Below are positions 36,244-43,684 of a stretch of DNA of 64,000 nucleotides, in pieces; position 1 is the first letter of the stretch, and every line of letters begins with the position of its first letter. The stretch comes from Porphyromonas pasteri (GTDB taxonomy: Bacteria; Bacteroidota; Bacteroidia; Bacteroidales; Porphyromonadaceae): the NCBI RefSeq assembly GCF_014647755.1, contig NZ_BMPU01000002.1, forward strand, positions 248,001-312,000, in the 5' to 3' direction. The notes beneath the pieces are model-generated. The model ran no database searches. It saw only the letters and a program-made list of their open reading frames with translations, and was not told where the DNA came from. The position numbers and the translations under genes are program-made.

Positions 36244-37959
36244 ATGATACATAAGAACCTCTTTGGCGCCCTCGCCTTGACTGCGCTCACGCTCACCGCG
36301 CCCGTGGCAGCGAAGGCCGCTCCGCAGCACAACCGCCCCCGCATCGTCGTCACGATGATGGTCGACCAGATGACGTGGGACTACCTCTACCGCTATCAGG
36401 CTCGCTTCGTCGAGGGTGGCTTCAAGCGCCTCCTCACGCAGGGCTTCAACTGCGAGAATACCCGCATCAACTACCTCCCTGCCTATACCGCTATCGGGCA
36501 CAGCTCCGTCCACACCGGTAGTGTCCCCTCGATCCACGGTATCGCAGGGAATGACTTCTTCAAGGATGGCAACCCCATCTACTGCACGCAAGACACGACG
36601 GTAAGCTCGGTCGGTGTACCCAACGGCGTCAGCGGGCAGATGTCTCCCCGCAACCTCCTCACGACGACCATCTCCGATGAGCTGCGCATCGCTACGAACT
36701 TCCGCTCGAAGACCATCGGAGTAGCTATCAAGGACCGCGCCTCCATCCTCCCCGCAGGCCACACGGCTAACGGTGCTTACTGGCTGGACGACAAGACGGG
36801 CAACTTCATCACCAGCACCTACTACATGCAGGACCTGCCCGAGTGGGTGAAGAAGTTCAATGCTCGTGGTCGTGTCGCTGAGCTCCTCAAGGACGGCTGG
36901 AATACGCTCTATCCTATCGATACCTATCGTGAGAGCACGGCCGACGCTGTGCCTTACGAACAGCCTTGGGATAAGGATGGCAAGTTCCCCGCTACACTCC
37001 CTCTCAACACCGCCGAGCTGGCGAAGGTCAAGGGCCCTGGTGTCATCCGCACCACGCCTATGGGGAATACGCTGACCTTCGAGATGGCTAAGGCCGCTAT
37101 CGAAGGAGAAAGCCTCGGCTCGCGTGCTGACGAGACGGACTTCCTCGCTATGAGCCACTCGGCTACCGATTATGTGGGTCACCGCTATGGTACCTTCGCT
37201 GTCGAGACCGAGGATACCTACCTCCGTCTAGATAAGGATCTCGCCGACTTCTTCCGCTACCTCGATGGGCGCTTCGGTCGTGACGGCTACCTCTTCATCC
37301 TCACTGCCGACCACGCTGCTGCGCACAACCTCACCTTTGACCGCGATCACAAGATCCCCGGGCAGGCCTTCCGTAGCGACTTGGCTCGCCGCATCGCTGA
37401 CTCCGCAGCCTGTGCTTACATCGGCCGTGATGCACAGATCGTCCGTGGGTATATGAATTATCAGGTCTTCTTCCGTCAGGACCTCATCGACTCGCTTGGC
37501 GTCAATCGCCACGGCCTCTATCAGGCGATCTGCAAGGCACTCAAGGATAAGCTCCCTGGTGTGGCGTACGCTGTACCTGCCGAAGAAGTGGCTATGGCTG
37601 CGATCCCCGATGCGATCAAGACGCGTATCATCAACGGCTACCGCAAGGGTCGCAGTGGTGATATCTTCATCGTGCCCGATCCAGGGTGGTACTCGAAGTC
37701 AGGCACTTCGCTCCCTCAGGGTACGACACACGGCGTGTGGTCTCCCTACGACACGCACATCCCCCTCGTCTTCATGGGGCATGGCGTCCGTGCAGGCCAT
37801 CTCTATCGTGAGACGTATATCACGGATATCGCCGCTACGCTGGCTGCTCTGCTGAAGACGCAGTATCCCTCGGGTTGCATCGGGCATCCTATCACCGAAG
37901 CCTTCGCACCCGCCGCGACTTCGGCTGCTCCCACTGCTACCACGACGCGCCGCAGATAG
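36244..37959 (+). CDS. PafA-like alkaline phosphatase, exported
   Basis: 571 residues from MIHKNLFGALALTALT, a signal peptide that favours this start over the longer frame from 36124, which would overlap prmA. Alkaline phosphatase superfamily features: VTMMVDQM metal site (~35-42), nucleophile Thr82 in LPAYTAIGHSS, HTGSVPSIHG, and ILTADHAAAHN (~352-362). The Thr and neighbouring residues resemble Elizabethkingia PafA, a periplasmic phosphomonoesterase. The tail is Ala/Thr-rich. A terminator follows. Confidence 0.87.
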   Translation: MIHKNLFGALALTALTLTAPVAAKAAPQHNRPRIVVTMMVDQMTWDYLYRYQARFVEGGFKRLLTQGFNCENTRINYLPAYTAIGHSSVHTGSVPSIHGIAGNDFFKDGNPIYCTQDTTVSSVGVPNGVSGQMSPRNLLTTTISDELRIATNFRSKTIGVAIKDRASILPAGHTANGAYWLDDKTGNFITSTYYMQDLPEWVKKFNARGRVAELLKDGWNTLYPIDTYRESTADAVPYEQPWDKDGKFPATLPLNTAELAKVKGPGVIRTTPMGNTLTFEMAKAAIEGESLGSRADETDFLAMSHSATDYVGHRYGTFAVETEDTYLRLDKDLADFFRYLDGRFGRDGYLFILTADHAAAHNLTFDRDHKIPGQAFRSDLARRIADSAACAYIGRDAQIVRGYMNYQVFFRQDLIDSLGVNRHGLYQAICKALKDKLPGVAYAVPAEEVAMAAIPDAIKTRIINGYRKGRSGDIFIVPDPGWYSKSGTSLPQGTTHGVWSPYDTHIPLVFMGHGVRAGHLYRETYITDIAATLAALLKTQYPSGCIGHPITEAFAPAATSAAPTATTTRRR

Positions 37960-37987
37960 TACCTGTCTGCCGGAACAGCCGCCTTAC

Positions 37988-38030
37988 ATCCGCGCCCGAT
38001 ACCCCAGCTGGTATCGGGCGCGGATGCTTT
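37988..38030 (+). terminator. Terminator after the PafA-like gene
   Basis: A perfect 16-bp stem (ATCCGCGCCCGATACC with its complement) around a 6-base loop, followed by GCTTTG. Confidence 0.88.
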
Positions 38031-38091
38031 GTATAGGGGTGCTGATAGACTTTCTCTATGGAGGTGGAAAGTCCGTGGAGCTATATTGAGC

Positions 38092-38099
38092 TATCTTTG
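38092..38099 (+). promoter_or_regulatory. -7 element deciding the U32 protein start
   Basis: TATCTTTG at 38092-38099. It lies inside the longer possible reading frame (from 38029), so translation must begin downstream, at 38125. Confidence 0.65.
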
Positions 38100-38124
38100 C
38101 ACTCCATATCTCTATTTATCACAA

Positions 38125-39375
38125 ATGAACAGGAAAGATTACGAAATCATGGCCCCCGTGGGCTCCTATGAGTCGCTCATGGCAGCTATCAACGCGGGTG
38201 CTGACTCCATATACTTCGGTATCGAAGGTCTCAACATGCGCTCGAAGAGTGCAAATAACTTCACCACCGAAGACCTCCATAAGATCGCGGCGATCTGCCG
38301 TGAGCATGACGTCAAGAGCTATCTTACCGTCAATACCATCATCTACGACGAAGACCTTGCGCTCATGCGTGAGATCATTGACTCGGCGAAGGATGCCGAC
38401 GTGTCGGCTATCATCGCTGCCGACGTCGCACCCATGCTCTACGCGCGTAGTATCGGTGTCGAAGTCCACCTCTCCACCCAGCTCAATATCACCAATGTCG
38501 AGGCGCTGCGCTTCTACGCACAGTTTGCTGACGTCGTGGTCTTGGCACGTGAGCTGAATATGGACCAGGTCGCTGCCATCCATAAGGCGATCATTGAGGA
38601 GCCCATCGTCGGCCCTGCTGGTGAGCCCATCCGTATCGAGATGTTTGCCCACGGCGCCCTCTGTATGGCCGTCTCAGGTAAGTGCTACCTCAGCCTGCAC
38701 GAGCAGGGGAAGAGCGCTAACCGTGGCTCTTGCTCGCAGATCTGCCGCCGCTCCTATGAGGTCAAGGATAAGGAGACGGGCATTGAGCTGGAGATCGACA
38801 ACCAGTACATCATGTCGCCCAAGGATCTGAAGACGATCCACTTCCTCAATAAGATGCTTGATGCTGGTGTGCGCGTCCTCAAGATCGAGGGCCGTGCGCG
38901 TGGCCCCGAGTACGTCGATACGGTCGTGCGTGCTTACCGCGAGGCCGTCGACACCTATTGCGTGGGGAACTTCACCACGGACAACGTCGAGAAGTGGGAC
39001 AACCACCTCGGGCAGGTCTTCAACCGTGGCTTCTGGGACGGCTATTATCTCGGCCAGCGCCTCGGCGAATGGACGTCGAGCTACGGCTCTTCGGCTACGA
39101 AGCAGAAGGTCTACGTTGCCAAGACGACCAAGTATTTCGGTAAAGTCGGTGTCGGGGAGTTTGCCGTCGAGAGTGGTGAGCTGAAGGTCGGTGATGAGAT
39201 CATCATCACGGGCCCGACGACGGGGCTTGTGCGCTTTGTCGTCGAAGAGATCCGTGTGGACATGGAGCCTGTAGAGAAGGCTGTCAAGGGTCAGCTCTGC
39301 TCGATCGCCGTGCCTGAGAAGGTGCGCCCAGGTGACCGCCTCTATCTCTTCACCGATCGTAAGGTGATGCAGTAG
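38125..39375 (+). CDS. U32 family protein, TrhP/RlhA-like
   Basis: 416 residues from MNRKDYEIMAPVGS. The barrel opening VGSYESLMAAINAGADSIYFG (in part ~9-25) and the U32 signature IEMFAHGALCMAVSGKCYLS region (~170-188, Cys-containing), followed by a Cys pair in GSCSQICRR. The family was named as peptidases, but characterised members (TrhP, RlhA) act in hydroxylation of tRNA U34 or 23S rRNA using prephenate. The C-terminal ~90 residues resemble the usual beta-barrel extension. Exact RNA target unknown. Confidence 0.88.
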   Translation: MNRKDYEIMAPVGSYESLMAAINAGADSIYFGIEGLNMRSKSANNFTTEDLHKIAAICREHDVKSYLTVNTIIYDEDLALMREIIDSAKDADVSAIIAADVAPMLYARSIGVEVHLSTQLNITNVEALRFYAQFADVVVLARELNMDQVAAIHKAIIEEPIVGPAGEPIRIEMFAHGALCMAVSGKCYLSLHEQGKSANRGSCSQICRRSYEVKDKETGIELEIDNQYIMSPKDLKTIHFLNKMLDAGVRVLKIEGRARGPEYVDTVVRAYREAVDTYCVGNFTTDNVEKWDNHLGQVFNRGFWDGYYLGQRLGEWTSSYGSSATKQKVYVAKTTKYFGKVGVGEFAVESGELKVGDEIIITGPTTGLVRFVVEEIRVDMEPVEKAVKGQLCSIAVPEKVRPGDRLYLFTDRKVMQ

Positions 39376-39421
39376 TTGCTACCCATCGCTTCATCTCCTG
39401 CCCCTTATCTGGCGGGCTAAT

Positions 39422-39460
39422 GACCCATCCCCTACGGAGCTACTCCGTAGGGGATGGGTC
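39422..39460 (+). terminator. Terminator after the U32 gene
   Basis: A perfect 18-bp stem (GACCCATCCCCTACGGAG with its complement) around CTA. Confidence 0.88.
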
Positions 39461-39521
39461 GTATATGGAGTGGGGGAGTGGATCGGGAGGATATGGCTCT
39501 CTGCGGGGGAGTAATGTGAAC

Positions 39522-39571
39522 CTATATTGGTCGCTGAGCTGACCTATATAGGTCACGACGGCGACCTATAT
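39522..39571 (+). repeat. 22-bp phased array, left part, interrupted by the IS
   Basis: Units start at 39522, 39544 and 39566 (22-base steps) with CTATATTGG and CTATATAGG cores. The third core, CTATAT, is cut by the IS5 element and resumes at 40895. Confidence 0.8.
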
Positions 39572-39666
39572 GAGACCATTGCACGGCACTGGAGGGGACC
39601 CAGGTCTATTCCATTTCCGTATATTTCTGATATTTAGTACCTTCACAGCAAAAACAGTCGTATCGC

Positions 39667-40749
39667 TTGCCAACCAAACAAACCGAATCCGCGCCGAGCT
39701 TCCTACAAGTTTATACGCAGGTGCGCCGCGACCGCATGAAGCACTCGTTCCTTCGACAGATCAGCGCTTGCGTTGACTGGCGAGGTATTCGCACACTACT
39801 CAACAAGAAGTATACAAAGACCCAGAACGCCACCGGCAATCCAGCCTATGATGCCTTGATGATGTTCAAGATCCTACTGCTTCAGACCTGGTACGGCCTG
39901 AGTGATTACGAAGTCGAAGAACGGATCAATGACTCCCTCCTCTTCAGCGAATTCCTCCTCTTGGATATGGGCCTTCCAGCTCCAGACCACAGCACCATCT
40001 GTCGCTTTCGCGCTGAACTGACACGCTTGGGGATTATGGATAAGCTCCTTCGCGAGCTGAATAAGCAGTTCAAAAAGCACGGGATTAGTCGTATTGACCA
40101 AGGGGCTATCGTGGATGCGAGCATTGTGGATAGCCCGCACGCTCCCGATGGAAGTATCCTCATCGAAGTGGCCGACGACCGAGAAGACTTGCGCACCGAA
40201 GAAGAGCAAGCGCAAGAGCAGGCTTATCAGTATGAGCTAAAAAGTCGCAGACCAGGGGTGGATACGGAAGCTCGTTGGGTGCGCAAAGGCAGGCACTATC
40301 GCTACGGATATAAAAAGCACGTGCTGACCGATGGGCAAGGGTTGGTGGAGAGCATAATTACCACGCCAGCCAATTGTGCCGACACGGTGGTATTGCCCGA
40401 GCTGATAGAGAAGGCAGAGCTTACACAGGGTATTAGTGTCCTTGCCGATAAAGGGTATTGTAGCAAGAAGAACTCGGCTTGTCTGCTTGAGCACGGCTTG
40501 ATTGATGGAATTATGCTCAAGGCGCAGAAGGGGATGAAGCTTACAGAGCGACAACGTGAACTGAATAACGCCATCAGCAAAATGCGCTGTTTGATAGAGC
40601 GCACCTTCGGGAGTATCCGAAGGTGGTTTTCAGGAGGGCGATGTCGTTACCGAGGGCTTGAGCGAACGCATACACAGAATATCTTGGAAGCTATGGCATA
40701 CAATCTGAAGCGTATGCCTGGGCTTCTTGTGCTCCAGAGTGCCAAATAG
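39667..40749 (+). CDS. IS5-family DDE transposase
   Basis: 360 residues if the TTG at 39667 is used; the first ATG is 39736. DDE landmarks: VDASIVDSPH (first Asp), SVLADKGYC (second Asp) and LIERTFGSIRRWFSGG (Glu), with NKKYTKTQNATGNPAYDALM near the N-terminus. Related Porphyromonas transposases begin MAYQ-x-K; here the bases ahead of 39667 read as ATCGCTTGCCAA, which looks like a damaged ATG-GCT-TAC-CAA start with a lost base. The protein may therefore be made from TTG or not at all. Confidence 0.88.
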   Translation: MPTKQTESAPSFLQVYTQVRRDRMKHSFLRQISACVDWRGIRTLLNKKYTKTQNATGNPAYDALMMFKILLLQTWYGLSDYEVEERINDSLLFSEFLLLDMGLPAPDHSTICRFRAELTRLGIMDKLLRELNKQFKKHGISRIDQGAIVDASIVDSPHAPDGSILIEVADDREDLRTEEEQAQEQAYQYELKSRRPGVDTEARWVRKGRHYRYGYKKHVLTDGQGLVESIITTPANCADTVVLPELIEKAELTQGISVLADKGYCSKKNSACLLEHGLIDGIMLKAQKGMKLTERQRELNNAISKMRCLIERTFGSIRRWFSGGRCRYRGLERTHTQNILEAMAYNLKRMPGLLVLQSAK

Positions 40750-40758
40750 CCCAGAAAA

Positions 40759-40795
40759 GCCCCCTCTCGGGAGGATGATCCTCCCGAGAGGGGGC
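40759..40795 (+). terminator. Palindromic hairpin after the transposase gene
   Basis: A perfect inverted repeat (GCCCCCTCTCGGGAGGAT and its complement) 10 bases after the transposase stop, inside the IS; it can terminate transposase mRNA and block read-through. Confidence 0.75.
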
Positions 40796-40894
40796 AAGGG
40801 AGAGAGACAGCCATCCCACTTCTCAGCCTAAAGACTCCGATTTTCGAGGCAAGAAGGTACGTGCAATGAAGAGGTGGCCTTGCGCAATGGTCTC

Positions 40895-41094
40895 TATATA
40901 GCTTCGTGTGACGACCAATATAGGTCAGCCCAGCGACCAATATAGGTCGGAGCAATGACCAATAGTCGTTTGATCTCAGACCAGTATTCATCCGTAGGCG
41001 AACGAGTAGTTGTTCGCATACGAAACGAATAGTGGTTTGACCCCGAAACGAGTAGTTGTTCTATGTGCAGACCAGTAGTTGTTTGCGCCTTGAC
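40895..41094 (+). repeat. 22-bp phased array, right part, after the IS
   Basis: Units at 40894/40895, 40916, 40938, 40960, 40982, 41004, 41027, 41050 and 41073. Cores change along the array from CTATATAG and CAATATAGG to CAGTATTC, GAGTAGTTG and GAATAGTGG; steps change from 22 to 23 bases at the far end. The order parallels the array at 26994-27237. 41095-41200 holds nothing recognisable. Confidence 0.8.
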
Positions 41095-41200
41095 TTACCG
41101 AGCTTCATTCGCGAAGCCTATAAATAATGGAGTCGTATAGTGCAGGGGGAGGGGAGTGGCACGGCTATCTGACGGGCTTTCCCGATAGGGGGAAAGTAAC

Positions 41201-41300
41201 CAGTACTGGTCGCACGACGAACCAGTACTGGTCACCATAGTCAAGCAGTACTGGTCACTCGCGCGACCAGTACTGCTCGCTTCACTGATCAGTACTGGTT
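41201..41300 (+). repeat. 22-bp phased array of perfect CCAGTACTGG palindromes
   Basis: Five units start at 41201, 41223, 41246, 41268 and 41290. The core CAGTACTGG is nearly invariant and usually preceded by C, giving a perfect 10-base palindrome; the fourth has CAGTACTGC. The remaining 11-12 bases differ. This is the most homogeneous array here and so perhaps the youngest. 41301-41523 shows no gene. Confidence 0.85.
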
Positions 41301-41523
41301 GCTTTTTGCCCCTTCGCTGGGGCTTGCTTCTCAGTGTCTTGCAAGGGACGATTTTTCGCCTCGCTTCGGGAGCTTCGCTAGTCCGCTATGCCTTACGATC
41401 CGCTCTCTACTAATTATCCTCCGTACTACTGTAATGCCGTGAACTGCGCGCTGCACCGCTTGGAGAGCGTAGTTAAGTAGCCTATATGTATATAGGTAAG
41501 GGCGACAAATTTGCTTGGGGTGT

Positions 41524-41553
41524 TTGGTGGATAAATAATTTGTTATACCTTTG
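41524..41553 (+). promoter_or_regulatory. Promoter of the tRNA-Glu/rpsT unit
   Basis: TTG at 41524-41526, 19 bases, TACCTTTG at 41546-41553: exact Bacteroidota promoter. The transcript would start about 40 bases before the first tRNA-Glu. Confidence 0.88.
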
Positions 41554-41600
41554 CACTCGCAACTGAATGCTACTCATATGGTAGGCGGTTGACATTGGGA

Positions 41601-41672
41601 GGCCCATTCGTCTATCGGTTAGGACGCAAGATTTTCATTCTTGAAAGGGGGGTTCGATTCCCCCATGGGCTA
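41601..41672 (+). tRNA. tRNA-Glu (UUC), CCA not encoded
   Basis: Cloverleaf: acceptor GGCCCAT with ATGGGCT (one G-T at the end), anticodon stem CAAGA/TCTTG with loop TTTTCAT giving anticodon TTC, T arm GGGGG-TTCGATT-CCCCC. The discriminator A is followed by CGA, so CCA is added after transcription. 28 bases before rpsT. Confidence 0.95.
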
Positions 41673-41699
41673 CGATAACAACAAAAAGAAAAGATACAA

Positions 41700-41954
41700 A
41701 TGGCAAATCATAAGTCATCCATCAAGAGAATCCGTCAGACCAACGCTCGTCGTCTGCACAACCGCTACTACGCCAAGACGGCTCGTAACGCTGTGCGTCG
41801 CTTCCGTGCGCTGACCGATGCTGCTGAAGCTCGCGCTGCTCTGCCTCAGCTCAGCTCGATGCTCGACCGCCTCGCTGGCAAGAAGATCATCCACAAGAAC
41901 AAGGCTGCAAACCTCAAGAGCAAGCTCGCTAAGCAGATCGCACGCCTCGGCTAA
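41700..41954 (+). CDS. rpsT: 30S ribosomal protein S20
   Basis: 84 residues, very basic, helical; opens [13 protein letters not shown] and has [18 protein letters not shown] near the C-terminus, the family hallmark. It sits between two tRNA-Glu genes in one transcript, so expression probably depends on tRNA processing on both sides. Confidence 0.97.
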   Translation: MANHKSSIKRIRQTNARRLHNRYYAKTARNAVRRFRALTDAAEARAALPQLSSMLDRLAGKKIIHKNKAANLKSKLAKQIARLG

Positions 41955-42022
41955 GAGTAGCCACTCTCCCCATCTGCTGTCAAGCGCCTCCCCTCGGAGA
42001 AGGTGTGAGACAGAATTCAGGC

Positions 42023-42097
42023 GGCCCCTTCGTCTATCGGTTAGGACGCAAGATTTTCATTCTTGAAAGGGGGGTTCGATTCCCCCAGGGGCTACCA
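42023..42097 (+). tRNA. tRNA-Glu (UUC), CCA encoded
   Basis: Same D, anticodon and T arms as the copy at 41601, base for base, but the acceptor stem is GGCCCCT/AGGGGCT, with compensating changes in both strands, and CCA follows the discriminator (42095-42097). Confidence 0.95.
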
Positions 42098-42104
42098 AGC
42101 AAAA

Positions 42105-42148
42105 AGCACCGACATACTCCTCGTGAGGTATGTCGGTGCTTCGCTTTT
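42105..42148 (+). terminator. Terminator of the tRNA-Glu/rpsT unit
   Basis: A perfect 13-bp stem AGCACCGACATAC with its complement ending at 42140, then TCGCTTTT. Confidence 0.9.
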
Positions 42149-42213
42149 ATAGGCTCGCTATCTGAAGAGGACTGGTCAAGAGCCCCTTTTGTAATAGCCT
42201 GCTCTATATGACG

Positions 42214-42247
42214 ATGCCCCCTCCATCTCTACTGATGGAGGGGGCAT
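42214..42247 (-). terminator. Terminator of the MoaF-like lipoprotein gene
   Basis: A perfect 14-bp stem ATGCCCCCTCCATC with its complement, three bases beyond the end of the minus-strand gene. Confidence 0.75.
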
Positions 42248-42249
42248 TG

Positions 42250-42624
42250 CTATAGGGGGGCGTAGATGAAGGCGGTGACTTGCTGGGCCTTGAGGTCTAC
42301 GATCTGTGCGACGACTTCGCCGCTCGCCTCCTGCCAAGTGGCGAAGGTGCGCCCATCGCCGAGGGCTTCGTAGTTGGGCTCTTCCTTCGTCTGCTCAGAG
42401 GTCTTGCCGTCGGGAGAGCTGGTCTGCCAGATGAGCGTGTCGTGCCCGTAGGTCACGATCGCCTGCATCTGCCCGTAGTCGATATGGAGCGTTCGTCCGA
42501 TGAGGGGGAGGCTGTCGGTAGCAGTGGTCTGCTCCTGGGAGGCTGTCGTGCCCTTGCTGCCTTCGCCGCAGCTGGTGAGCAGAGCGGGGATCATAATGCT
42601 TGCGATGATGAGTGATTTTGTCAT
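42250..42624 (-). CDS. Lipoprotein with a MoaF-like (calycin) look
   Basis: 124 residues from MTKSLIIASIMIPALLTSC (acceptor Cys19), chosen because the -7 element at 42694-42701 lies inside the longer frame. After a Ser/Thr-rich spacer, LIGRTLHIDYGQ, ATWQEASGEVVAQIVDL and the spacing of aromatic residues recall MoaF-like small beta-barrels. Ligand and role unknown; the family match is by eye and tentative. Confidence 0.6.
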   Translation of the reverse strand: MTKSLIIASIMIPALLTSCGEGSKGTTASQEQTTATDSLPLIGRTLHIDYGQMQAIVTYGHDTLIWQTSSPDGKTSEQTKEEPNYEALGDGRTFATWQEASGEVVAQIVDLKAQQVTAFIYAPL

Positions 42625-42693
42625 TGCTTGTGATGTGTTACGATCTGTACTCTTGCGATGAATGAGAGAGGGGAGCCTCCCTTGAGAGTAAAG

Positions 42694-42701
42694 CAAAGGT
42701 A
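42694..42701 (-). promoter_or_regulatory. -7 element of the MoaF-like lipoprotein gene
   Basis: TACCTTTG on the minus strand, about 70 bases before the start at 42624. Confidence 0.55.
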
Positions 42702-42785
42702 GGTAATTGCTGTTCGAGGCTCATTCCAAGAGGGATTAGATGCTTTGAGAGAAGCAGGTAGGGAAGTGCTCCGAGGGAAATTCCG

Positions 42786-42793
42786 TATCTTTG
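42786..42793 (+). promoter_or_regulatory. -7 element of the GT5-like/DUF4270 operon
   Basis: TATCTTTG at 42786-42793, 84 bases before the gene at 42878; it faces away from the divergent lipoprotein promoter at 42694. Confidence 0.6.
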
Positions 42794-42877
42794 TAGAAGC
42801 TCTATGCCCTACCAGCGGCGGGGCTACTACGGCTGCCCCTCGGGAGAGCTGCATCAAAAAGTATAATCGATAGACGA

Positions 42878-43684
42878 ATGAAATCAAGACGAATATTGTA
42901 TATCTCGCAGGAGATCTTCCCTTACCTCCCCGAATCCGATATCGCGACGACGGCACGTCACCTGCCGCAGGGGATTCAGGAGCTGGGCAATGATATCCGC
43001 ATCTTCATGCCCCGCTTCGGTGTCATCAATGAGCGCCGCAACCAGCTGCATGAAGTCATCCGCCTCTCGGGGATCAACATGATCATCAATAACAATGACC
43101 ATCCACTGATCATCAAGGTCGCTTCACTGCCGACCGCCCGCCTGCAGGTATACTTCATTGACAACGATGATTTCTTCAAGCGTAAGACCGTCTTCGACGT
43201 CGACCCCAAGGTAGGCAACGACAACGACGAGCGCTCGATCTTCTTCGTGCGTGGTGCCCTCGAAGCCATCAAGAAGCTCCGCTGGATCCCCGATATCATC
43301 CACTGCCACGGTACCTTCACCGCGCTGGGTATGCTCTATCTGAAGAAGTACTACCACGATGACCCTTGCCTGAAGAAGGCCAAGATCATCTACTCGCTCT
43401 ACGATGAGCCCGCTCCCGTAGAGATCCCCGACACGCTCTTCGAGTGCCTGAAGTTCGACAAGATCAAGCCCGCAGCACTTTCCGTACTCGATGGCAAGAC
43501 CGACTACGAGGCACTGAACCGTCTGGCCATCCACTACGCCAACGGGGTCGTACAGGGTAGTGCCGAGATCTCGCCCAGCCTCAAGCAGTACATCGACGAG
43601 AGTGGGGTGAACTTCCTCCCCTATACTCCTGTCGAAGGGTGTGCCGAGGTGTATAATGAATTCTATAAGAAGATCCTCCCATGA
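42878..43684 (+). CDS. Glycogen/starch synthase N-terminal-domain protein (GT5-like)
   Basis: 268 residues. RRILYISQEIFPYLPES, HLPQGIQELGNDIRIFMPRFG (first ~45 residues in part) and the IPDIIHCHGTFTALG segment (~138-152) match the N-terminal Rossmann domain of GlgA. The C-terminal ADP-glucose-binding domain is absent. Such short versions coupled to DUF4270 genes are, as I recall, common in Bacteroidota, so this is probably a real short protein, not a fresh truncation. Catalysis alone is doubtful. Overlaps the next gene by 4 bases. Confidence 0.78.
   Translation: MKSRRILYISQEIFPYLPESDIATTARHLPQGIQELGNDIRIFMPRFGVINERRNQLHEVIRLSGINMIINNNDHPLIIKVASLPTARLQVYFIDNDDFFKRKTVFDVDPKVGNDNDERSIFFVRGALEAIKKLRWIPDIIHCHGTFTALGMLYLKKYYHDDPCLKKAKIIYSLYDEPAPVEIPDTLFECLKFDKIKPAALSVLDGKTDYEALNRLAIHYANGVVQGSAEISPSLKQYIDESGVNFLPYTPVEGCAEVYNEFYKKILP

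Larger units (their letters stand above)
39572..40894 (+). mobile_element. IS5-family insertion sequence, IS1126-like
   Basis: The element is 1323 bp with inverted termini GAGACCATTGC (left, 39572) and GCAATGGTCTC (right, ending 40894). TATAT occurs directly outside both ends (39567-39571 and 40895-40899), a likely 5-base target duplication that reconstitutes the CTATATAGCTT core of a 22-bp unit. It carries one transposase gene. IS1126 of P. gingivalis, of similar size and with the same family of transposase, is the closest element I know. Confidence 0.85.
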
